A stretch of 7,543 nucleotides of DNA from JBBSGA01 sp038254585 (GTDB lineage: Bacteria; Chloroflexota; Chloroflexia; Chloroflexales; Kallotenuaceae): positions 1-7,543 of the forward strand of contig JBBSGA010000315.1 in the NCBI GenBank assembly GCA_038254585.1, written 5' to 3'. Below, piece by piece: positions 1 to 6,400 of the stretch. A program made the position numbers and the translations under genes. The first letter of the stretch is position 1, and every line of letters begins with the position of its first letter. Under the pieces are notes generated by a model, which did not search any database, was not told the DNA's origin, and was given only the letters and a program-made list of their open reading frames with translations.

Positions 1-163
1 AGAGCTTCAGGGGACATCATAGCTCACCTCTCGTGGGCAAGCTTGCTTCTGTCGCTACGATGAGAAAGGCAGGCAGACATTCTTTCATATCGCGACTCTA
101 TCATCGTAAGCTTATCGGGGACCTTACGGCGCGCCCGCGGGCAGCCAGAGCCGAGGAGCGCGG
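1..163. other. Intergenic stretch downstream of the ABC operon, no gene seen
   Basis: No credible coding region. Two HindIII-type palindromes occur (GCAAGCTTGC near 37-46 and TAAGCTTA near 107-114). An 8-bp inverted repeat lies at 56-63 and 101-108, enclosing a 5-bp one at 64-68 and 82-86. None is followed by a T-run on the minus strand, so I see no convincing intrinsic terminator for the permease gene that ends at 164. Confidence 0.4.
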
Positions 164-1012
164 CTACCGCTCGTGAAAGCGCCGTACCGGCGATATGCGC
201 GGCTGCCAGCCGGGAGAGCTGACCCGGCGACCGATTCCGGCGACGATAGGCCGGAAGGTCACGACGATCCGCCGCAGCCGCGCGGCTGCGGGATCGGGCG
301 CCAGAAGGGTTTCGCGATGGAAGGTCACGAAGCCGGCATAGATCTGCAGCGCCGCGACGACCGCGAGCAGCGCGGCGATCGGGAGCAAGAGGTGGGGACG
401 GTGTGATGCGATCAGGAACGCCTCAAGGTTGACGGCGCCTCCCAGCGGCACCAGGATGAAGGCGGCGAGCAGGTTGGCGCCGCGCACGCTTGTCGCGTGG
501 ATCGAGACGAGGACGGCGCCGGTGACCAGTACAAGCGCTTTGAGGAAGACCAGCGCCACGATCGCCGCGAGCAGCCAGCCGTGCAGCTGGGCGACGACGC
601 TCGCGGGCGCTCCGAGCACAAAGCAGCCGGCGAAGGTCACGATCGCCAGCGCCGAGGAGCAGAGCGGCAGCAGGAGCGCACCGGCGAGCTTGCCGAGGTA
701 GATTTCGGCATCGGTCACCGGCGTCGCGAGGATCGACTCGAGCGTATTACGCTCCTTCTCGCCGACGAAACTCTCGGACGCATTCACGAGCGAGAAGCCG
801 GCGGGTAAGAAGCCGCAGAGCAGCAGCCCGAGCGGGAGCAGAGAAATAGCCCAGCTCGGGTCGTGCAGGTAGCCGGCAGCCATGAGCACGGCAATGACGG
901 CCAATAATGGGACGGCGACCGTCAGGACCAGCAGCGGAATGACCATGCGCCAGTCGGCGGCGATCTCTGCGATCTCACGCCGGGCGATCGCGGCGATCGG
1001 CGCGCGGTTCAT
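164..1012 (-). CDS. ABC-2 type transporter permease (NatB-like export subunit)
   Basis: The 282-residue membrane subunit of an ABC exporter, expected to form the substrate path in the cytoplasmic membrane with the ATPase encoded just upstream. Six hydrophobic segments are visible at about 24-46, 54-74, 107-131, 144-170, 179-201 and 208-230. Between the second and third lies SFVGEKERNTLESILATPV (81-99), the E+E..TLE..L..P signature of ABC-2 permeases of the NatB and multidrug type. The ATG overlaps the ATPase stop in ATGA, which implies translational coupling and fixes the start. About 50 residues follow the last membrane segment and form an arginine-rich, presumably cytoplasmic tail, longer than I expect for this family. 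The substrate cannot be read from sequence: sodium, drugs or peptides are all possible. The family call is firm and the substrate unknown. Confidence 0.88.
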   Translation of the reverse strand: MNRAPIAAIARREIAEIAADWRMVIPLLVLTVAVPLLAVIAVLMAAGYLHDPSWAISLLPLGLLLCGFLPAGFSLVNASESFVGEKERNTLESILATPVTDAEIYLGKLAGALLLPLCSSALAIVTFAGCFVLGAPASVVAQLHGWLLAAIVALVFLKALVLVTGAVLVSIHATSVRGANLLAAFILVPLGGAVNLEAFLIASHRPHLLLPIAALLAVVAALQIYAGFVTFHRETLLAPDPAAARLRRIVVTFRPIVAGIGRRVSSPGWQPRISPVRRFHER

Positions 1013-1950
1013 AGTCGCACCTCGGACGCGACGGAGGTCGCCTCGCCGACGAGCTGGAGATAGACGGCGGTGAGCGAGCGCGGGAGCTCACGCATGGCGA
1101 CGACGCCGACGCCGGCATCGTGCAGGCGATCGAGCAGTGCCGGGTTGAGATGGTGGGGATCGTCGGTGCGATAGCGGATGCGGTTGCCGGAAGTCTGCTC
1201 GAGGTCGACGAGGCCGCGGAGGCGCTCGGCGGCGCCGTCAATCGGGCCCGCCGACTCGATCTCCCAGAGCGGCCGGCCGAGATGCTGGCGCGTAAGCTGG
1301 GCCGGGGTGCCGAGGGCGACGATCTGTCCGTGGCGCATGACGGCGATACGGTCGGCGAGCATCTCGGCTTCGTTGAGATCGTGCGTGCAGAGGACGATAA
1401 CACGGCGCTCGTCGCGCAGCTCGGCGATCGCCTCGCGGACGACCTGCGCGCTGTGCGGGTCCATGGCGGTCGTCGGCTCGTCCAGGAAGAGCACGCGCGG
1501 GTCGTGCAGCATCGCCCGAATAAGGGCGACCTTCTGCTGCATGCCTTTGGAGTAGCCGCCCACCCGGCGCGTGCGCGCGTCCCAGAGGCCGAAGCGGCGC
1601 AGCAGGGTCTCGGCGCGGACGATGGCCTCGGCGCGGGCGAGGCCCTGCAGGCGCGCGAAGAAGAGCAGATAGTCCACGGCGTTCATACGCCCGTAGAGGC
1701 CGGGGTACTCCGTGAGGAGGCCAACCTGCGCGCGGACGTACTGGGGCTCGAGCGCGACATCGTAGCCGGCGACGATTGCGCGGCCGCTGGTGGGCCGCAG
1801 CATCGCGGTGAGCATACGCACGGTGGTCGATTTGCCCGCGCCGTTGGGACCGAGGAAGGCGAGCACCTCGCCGGGAGGCACCTCGAGGGAGATGCCGCGG
1901 ACAGCGTGGAAATCACCAAAGAACTTGTGGAGAGCGGTAGCGTTGATCAA
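1009..1950 (-). CDS. ABC transporter ATP-binding protein (NatA/drug-export class)
   Basis: A 313-residue cytoplasmic ATPase that powers the permease it overlaps. Walker A is GPNGAGKST (34-42). The Q-loop region reads GLLTEYPGLY (77-86), with Glu where many families have Gln, as is common in NatA-like proteins. The signature is YSKGMQQK (133-140) rather than LSGGQ, also usual for this class. Walker B is VLFLDEPT (153-160), the D-loop is TAMDP (161-165) with Ala-Met instead of Gly-Leu, and the switch His is H190 in CTHD. About 90 C-terminal residues form the extension typical of export ATPases. The start is TTG at 1950: there is no in-frame ATG before residue 46, and a GGAG (plus-strand CTCC 1958-1961) sits 7 nt upstream. 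The N-terminus MINATALHKFFGDFHAVRGI fits the family. The ribosome site lies inside an inverted repeat, described separately. Confidence 0.92.
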   Translation of the reverse strand: MINATALHKFFGDFHAVRGISLEVPPGEVLAFLGPNGAGKSTTVRMLTAMLRPTSGRAIVAGYDVALEPQYVRAQVGLLTEYPGLYGRMNAVDYLLFFARLQGLARAEAIVRAETLLRRFGLWDARTRRVGGYSKGMQQKVALIRAMLHDPRVLFLDEPTTAMDPHSAQVVREAIAELRDERRVIVLCTHDLNEAEMLADRIAVMRHGQIVALGTPAQLTRQHLGRPLWEIESAGPIDGAAERLRGLVDLEQTSGNRIRYRTDDPHHLNPALLDRLHDAGVGVVAMRELPRSLTAVYLQLVGEATSVASEVRL

Positions 1951-1953
1951 AAG

Positions 1954-2006
1954 GATGCTCCACGGGAAGAACGGGACGGGTCACTATCGACGTCCGTGGG
2001 AGCATC
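1954..2006 (-). promoter_or_regulatory. Inverted repeat enclosing the ATPase ribosome binding site
   Basis: GATGCTCC (1954-1961) is matched by GGAGCATC (1999-2006). The stem continues with CACGG (1961-1965) against CCGTG (1994-1998) after one bulged G. In the minus-strand transcript the 3' arm contains the GTGGAG that serves the TTG start at 1950, so folding would hide it. A competing inner pairing, GGACG (1974-1978) with CGTCC (1991-1995), is also possible. If transcription instead starts at the TATGAT at 2004-2009, the outer arm would not be transcribed and the repeat would be a DNA operator overlapping the -10. The repeat is seen directly; the role is inference. Confidence 0.4.
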
Positions 2007-2032
2007 ATACAGTCTGCGACGCGCCGGGGGAA
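2004..2032 (-). promoter_or_regulatory. Candidate promoter of the ABC transporter operon
   Basis: On the minus strand TATGAT (plus 2004-2009) is a good -10 match. A 17-bp spacer leads to TTCCCC (2027-2032), a poor -35. The implied start would be near 1997, giving a leader of about 47 nt. The weak -35 would suit a promoter that needs an activator, and repeated boxes lie just upstream at 2043-2101. Support is a single hexamer, so confidence is low. Confidence 0.3.
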
Positions 2033-2101
2033 GGCCGCGCAGCTAACAGTTTGTTAGTTTCCGCGCAGCTCGAGCGGGAGGCCGATTAACAGTTTTGTAA
2101 T
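2032..2101. repeat. Paired TAACAGTTT boxes and palindrome upstream of the ABC operon
   Basis: CTAACAGTTTGTTAG at 2043-2057 is a palindrome with 6-bp arms and a GTT centre. A relative, TTAACAGTTTTGTAA, lies at 2086-2100. The shared TAACAGTTT cores (2044-2052 and 2087-2095) are 43 bp apart, close to four helical turns. AGGCCG precedes both (2032-2037 and 2079-2084), as in a diverged tandem duplication. A second direct repeat, CCGCGCAGCT, flanks the palindrome at 2035-2044 and 2061-2070. The arrangement looks like a dimeric regulator's operator, for example of the TetR kind, but no regulator gene is in the window. Confidence 0.45.
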
Positions 2102-2116
2102 ATCGCCATTTACGGC

Positions 2117-2821
2117 TCAGAATCGGCCGGTGGCGAGGAAGAGGAGCGCGCCGAGACAGAGGTAGGTGCCATAGGCGATGTACCGCGGCACGCGGCGGCC
2201 GGTCGCGCGGAGCACGATCAGCAGGAGCGCCACGACGCCGGCCATGGCGATGCCGTAGAAGAGCGCGGCGGGCAGGGCGACGAAGCCGACCAGGGCGCCG
2301 ATGAAGGCTCCAAGGTAGACATCGCCGAGGCCGAAGGGGGCGGCGACGCCGCGAAAGAGGACCTTCGCCAGCACGTATAAGAAGATGAAGAAGATGCCGG
2401 CCATGACCATACCGAGCAGCGAGGTAAGCCAGCCGGTTCTCGCCGCCACCCCAAGATGAATCAATGGGGCAAGCAGCAGGACGGCAAGCATGGCGATAAG
2501 CATCACGAGCGTATCGATCATACGGATCTTGAAGTCGATCGCGCCCGTATCGATCAGCACCAGCGAGGCGCCGAAGAGGATCAGCGTCCGCGCGCCGAGG
2601 CCGTAGCGAAGGTAGAGCGCGACGGCCATGAGCCCGCCGAGGAGCTCGACCGCGAAGCCAACCCACTCGCGGCAGCGCAGCGTGCCGGCGATCGGAACCC
2701 AGCCGAGCGCGCCCGCGGCACGCACGAGGCGGCGGCCGCGCCCAAAGCCCAGCTGCCGGGCGATGACGAGGTCGAGCAGGTTGCCGACGAAAAGGCCGAG
2801 CAGCGTAATCAGTAGTGCCAT
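2117..2821 (-). CDS. A24-type (type IV) prepilin peptidase
   Basis: A 234-residue integral membrane aspartyl protease, expected to cleave the positively charged leader of type IV pilin-like or Flp/Tad-type prepilins at the inner face of the membrane. GLGDVYLGAFIGALVGF (164-180) is the GxGD motif with catalytic D167. The partner is most likely D96 in IDFKIRMID, which fits the family D[LF]xxRxI pattern; D91 is the alternative. About six to eight hydrophobic segments span the protein. The N-terminal FVGNLLDLVIAR (11-22) resembles the FLGSxLNVVIxR start of the family, but the four-cysteine methyltransferase motif is absent, leaving only C50 there. I chose ATG at 2821 because AGGTG (plus 2829-2833) lies 7 nt upstream; the frame is open to 3004, but those 61 codons look non-coding. 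No pilin or secretion ATPase gene is adjacent. Confidence 0.82.
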   Translation of the reverse strand: MALLITLLGLFVGNLLDLVIARQLGFGRGRRLVRAAGALGWVPIAGTLRCREWVGFAVELLGGLMAVALYLRYGLGARTLILFGASLVLIDTGAIDFKIRMIDTLVMLIAMLAVLLLAPLIHLGVAARTGWLTSLLGMVMAGIFFIFLYVLAKVLFRGVAAPFGLGDVYLGAFIGALVGFVALPAALFYGIAMAGVVALLLIVLRATGRRVPRYIAYGTYLCLGALLFLATGRF

Positions 2822-2848
2822 GATCTCACACCTGTCGCAGAGGCATAG

Positions 2849-2857
2849 ACGATACCA
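2849..2857 (-). promoter_or_regulatory. Candidate extended -10 promoter for the prepilin peptidase
   Basis: The minus strand reads TGGTATCGT (plus 2849-2857), an extended -10 with four of six consensus bases. It would start transcription near 2842 and give a leader of about 20 nt before the AGGTG ribosome site. No good -35 is found at the usual spacing. The element supports the ATG at 2821 over any start further upstream. Confidence 0.3.
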
Positions 2858-2915
2858 GCGCGGCACGGACTCCGGATCGCGCGCGTGTACAGCGCGGGCA
2901 ACTGAATTTTTTCCG

Positions 2916-3020
2916 AAAACAATACCCGCGACCCTGGGAAGCGATGCGCGCGATTGTAAAGCCAGCGAACTGTACCACGGTTTGGGACGCGGGTCGCAAA
3001 ACAATACCTGCGGCCCCGGA
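2916..3020. repeat. 23-bp imperfect direct repeat in the divergent promoter region
   Basis: Two copies, 2916-2938 and 2998-3020, agree at 19 of 23 positions by eye and share an unbroken AAAACAATACC. They are 82 bp apart start to start, about eight helical turns. The second copy covers exactly the position where a -35 for the TATAAT at 3026 would lie. In addition GCGACCC (2928-2934) is inverted as GGGTCGC (2991-2997). This looks like a regulator binding site shared by the two divergent genes, or a local duplication. Confidence 0.45.
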
Positions 3021-3025
3021 CCATG

Positions 3026-3031
3026 TATAAT
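3026..3031 (+). promoter_or_regulatory. -10 element for the DUF192 gene
   Basis: A perfect TATAAT, the best -10 in the window. It implies a start near 3038 and a leader of about 32 nt before the ATG at 3070. The hexamers at 16 to 19 bp spacing upstream (around 3002-3009, AATACC) are not -35-like; that position is occupied by copy two of the 23-bp repeat. Confidence 0.5.
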
Positions 3032-3069
3032 CTCGGACGCCGAACCGCTTAGCCGGGGAGATGGAGCGC

Positions 3070-3414
3070 ATGCGAATTACGAACGAAACGCGCGGCACGA
3101 CGCTGGCAGAGCGGGCTACCCTGGCGCGCAGCTTCTGGAGCCGTCTGCGCGGGCTGATGTTCCGGCGCGAGCTGCCCGCGGGCGAGGGGCTCGTCTTCAA
3201 TCGCAACAGCAGCGTACATACATTCTGGATGCGCTTCCCGATCGACGTGATCTTTACGGACCGCCAGGACGTCGTGGTCGGGATGCGCGAGGCGATGCCG
3301 CCGGGGCGGCCATACGCGGGTGCGCGCGGCGCCTATCGCACGGTCGAGCTCCCGGCGGGAGTGATTGCAGAGACGAGTACTCAGCCCGGCGACCAGCTGC
3401 GGTTCGAGGACTGA
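3070..3414 (+). CDS. DUF192 family protein
   Basis: A 114-residue single-domain protein of the DUF192 family (Pfam PF02643), a small beta-rich fold found in bacteria and archaea with no settled biochemical role. Hallmarks are RGLMFR (27-32), VHTFWMRFPIDVIF (49-62) and the closing ELPAG (93-97) and QPGDQLRF (105-112). Family members often carry a signal peptide; this one has none, so it is probably cytoplasmic. Two in-frame ATGs compete. The one at 3061 abuts GGGGAG (3055-3060) with no spacing, while the one at 3070 has it 9 nt upstream and gives the usual MRITNETRG start, so I take 3070. The gene diverges from the prepilin peptidase and converges on the giant surface protein. Any link to pili is inference from position only. 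Confidence 0.9.
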   Translation: MRITNETRGTTLAERATLARSFWSRLRGLMFRRELPAGEGLVFNRNSSVHTFWMRFPIDVIFTDRQDVVVGMREAMPPGRPYAGARGAYRTVELPAGVIAETSTQPGDQLRFED

Positions 3415-3427
3415 TGGTCACCGTCGA

Positions 3428-3459
3428 GAGCGCAGGCCGGCTCTTGCCGGCCTGCGCTC
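3428..3459. terminator. Strong hairpin between convergent genes, probable bidirectional terminator
   Basis: A perfect inverted repeat: 3428-3441 pairs with 3446-3459, giving 14 GC-rich base pairs and a TCTT tetraloop. It lies 13 nt after the DUF192 stop and 15 nt beyond the stop of the convergent gene. Neither side has a real T-run (GTTCCCC follows on plus), so it is not a textbook intrinsic terminator, but its position between two converging stops makes termination or 3'-end protection the likely role. Confidence 0.65.
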
Positions 3460-3474
3460 GTTCCCCGATGCAGT

Positions 3475-6400
3475 TTAGCGACGAGTGAGCGGCAGAAAGA
3501 CGGCATAGATGTGATCTACCGCCGTCACCATCACCGAACTGGAGGGCGTATCAAAGGTCACCGGGCTTTCGGTTACGCGCGCCGTGTTCGTGTAACTCGT
3601 ACCCGCGACCCCCGCGGATAGACGAGCCTTGAACTGGAGTGTCAGGGTGCTTGCCCCCCCATTAGCGGCCGGCGGTATAGTCACGTTCCACGTCAAGGTG
3701 TTACCGCTGATGCTGGGCGCCACTCCCGAAACCATCCCCCCGAAGGTGAAGGCAGCGGGCAATGGGTCCACAACTTTCACGCTGAGCGCGCCACTGGTCG
3801 TGTTGGCCAGGGAGATCTTGTACTGTACCTCGTCACCCGGCCGAATAATACGTGGGGTCGCGTCCTCGACGATCGTCGGGCTGCCCAGACAGACCCATAC
3901 CGTCGGGTCGGCGATGCCATCCTTGCGCGGGATCGTTCCGTCGGGACTGGTCGTCTCCACGACGGTGTCGAGATTCGCAAAGACCTGACCAACCTGCAGC
4001 TCAACCTCAAGTACCACTTGCCCGGCATACGCCGACGCCGGCTTGGCAGGTATGCGCAGGCCGCTCCACCTGAGCGTCGAGCGCCCTGCATTGTCTTTGC
4101 TCACGGCAGGCGCAGGCGTCGAGTTGAGCGGCCGGTTATATTGCAGTCCGTTGGGCAGCGTGACCGTCACGGCCGTGTTGGTGTAGTCGTGAACGTTGGT
4201 GTTCAGGATCGACAACCGGTAGGTACGCGTGTCACCCGGCTTGGCACACGCGGTTTCCAGGATCGCCGGCTCCATCGTGATAAGCGGCTGTACGGTCACC
4301 CATTGGAAGGCAGCGTCGTTGCCACCCTCGCAGCCCGTGGTAGGCGAAGAGGCACTGATACATTTGCCGCCGGTTGGCACCGCCATCATGTTCTTATAGG
4401 CGCCGACGACATCCCCTGACTGGGCTATAAACTTGACGTTGAGCGTCGAGAGTCCGGGCACGGATGGGATCGACCAGGTCAGCTTGGTCCGGCCATCGGG
4501 TAGGACCGGCGGCGGCAACGGCGCTGGTGGGGTCTTTACATCGCTCGTCGCGTCGAGGCCAACATACGAAAAGCCTTGCGGAAGGTAATCCTCTACCGTG
4601 GTACTGCCGGTCGGAGCCGCATTCGAATTCTTGAGCTGCAGCGTATAGACGAACCGATCCCGTAGGCTGACCGTCGCGCGGTTGCTCGATTTCGAGAACT
4701 CGACGCAGGGCGCATGCACTTTCACAGTCATCGCCGGTATGCGCCGAATCACGTCCGTCTCGTTGTGGAAGAGCACTTCGTTGACGAAGTCACCGGGCGC
4801 CGCATTGTCCGGAACTTTGGCAATGATGACCACCGTAAGCTGCTGGTTCGGCGCTACGTCAGTAAGCGGCCACTCGACAGCGGCGATATTGCCGGATTGG
4901 TCAGGTATGAGAGACGGCGAGCTATAACCACTCACCTGGCTAACGAATACGAAGCGTTGGGAAGCCGTGGAGCCGAGCAGGTCGTACAGGCCCACGTGAT
5001 ACGTCGCCGGCTCGTTGTTCGTCAGCGTCAGCGTAAAACGGATCGGGTCGCCCGGATTAGCGCAGGTCCGGTCGGCCGTCTTAATTATTTCGATCCGGGG
5101 ATTGACCTTGACGCAGACACTCAGCGGTCCATTGCTGATTTCTTCGGCCCCCGCCGTGGCGGACGCGGTGTTGCAGTAGGTGTAGTAATCGCGGCCGTCG
5201 ACCCACAGCGCGTAGGCCAGGCGGATCTTGCCGCCGGCCGGCACTACCAGGTTATTCCAGATGATCGAGCCGCCGAGCCCATCGACATGGGAGTCCGGCT
5301 CACGCGACTGCCCGTTCAGGGTAGCGCTTCCGGCGACATAGCTAAAGCTCGCCCCGGTCTGGTTCGGGATCGCGTCGGCGATATTGACACCCGTGGCGTC
5401 GCTGGGACCACCGTTCGTGATCTCGATGTAGTAAGGAAACTGCTGGCCGCGCAGCACGTCATACGAATCGTTGTTAAGCTTCGTCAACGGGTCGGCCGTC
5501 GTCGATTTCGTGATGCGCAAACGGGGCACGACACTGGCTCGGCCATCCGCCAGGCTACAGGCAGTCGGAACGCCCGCGATTGGACCGATCCACGCATGGC
5601 CGGTTGCGGTCTGCACCGCCGTCGTGTAGGCAGCGCGCACGCGCAGTGTAAACGTCGTTTCGGCCGGCGTCGTCTTGGTGCCAACGCCGGGACTGAATGT
5701 CCAGGTCACACGGCCGCCCGGCTGGGTACCGTCCGGTGCCACGGATAGACCTTGCGATGCCGATCCGGAGATGTAGGAAGCGTTAGACTGGAGATCATAG
5801 TTCAACTGGACGCCGGCCAGCGGCTGATTCCAATAGTTCTGGACGACTATGGTCAGCGTCGCCTCGGCGCCGAAAGGCACCACGGACGGGGACGCACTCA
5901 CAGACTTGATCGCAAGCGGGACGACGATGGCGATTCCCATTGGGCTGCCAAAAACGAAATATCGGTATCGTGCCGCACCATTGGCCGGAATTTCGGCAGG
6001 GTCTTCATAGAAGACAAAGTAGTATGAGCTATCGAGGCGTCCACAGTCCACATTACTATCGGCTTTCCTGAAGACAACATGGAACTGTACCGACTGCCCC
6101 GGAGCGAGCGGCCCTGCCACGGTCCACGCCACGTTCTTGCCTGCCGAATCGACAACCGGGTTACCCGTGGCGGAGACAAACTCGCCGCCGAGGGGAAAAT
6201 AGTTCCGAATGATCAGGTTGGTAGCGGGGCGGGCATCAGGACGGATCTGGCCATTAACACTATCGCCAGTGCCAGTGGAATTGCCAACCGTGATCGTATA
6301 ATCGACGTTCTCACCAACATAGAATTTGAGGCTGGTACCGATCGTCTCGGCGTGGACCACCACGGGGCCTACCACAAGCGTGCTGGCCGTATCTTCGCTG

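Noticed and set aside
1120..2046. Plus-strand open frame of 308 codons
   Set aside because: It is antisense to the ABC ATPase, which has all nucleotide-binding motifs. The plus frame has no recognisable domain and an Arg/Glu/Ala bias typical of GC-rich shadow frames.
2043..2666. Minus-strand 207-codon frame overlapping the prepilin peptidase
   Set aside because: It is a shifted reading of the same strand with an Arg/Pro-rich sequence. The peptidase frame carries GxGD and membrane segments.
2822..3004. N-terminal extension of the prepilin peptidase to 3004
   Set aside because: The 61 extra residues look non-coding and non-hydrophobic, would cross the divergent promoter, and an AGGTG sits 7 nt before the ATG at 2821.
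2628..3488. Plus-strand 286-codon frame spanning the divergent promoter and the DUF192 gene
   Set aside because: It crosses the promoter region and runs out of frame with DUF192, which has clear family motifs. The translation has no coherent domain.
4714..5748. Plus-strand open frame of 344 codons, and a second of 297 codons at 6079-6972
   Set aside because: Both are antisense to the continuous DUF11-repeat gene, are rich in Arg/Gly, and show no fold, ribosome site or family signature.
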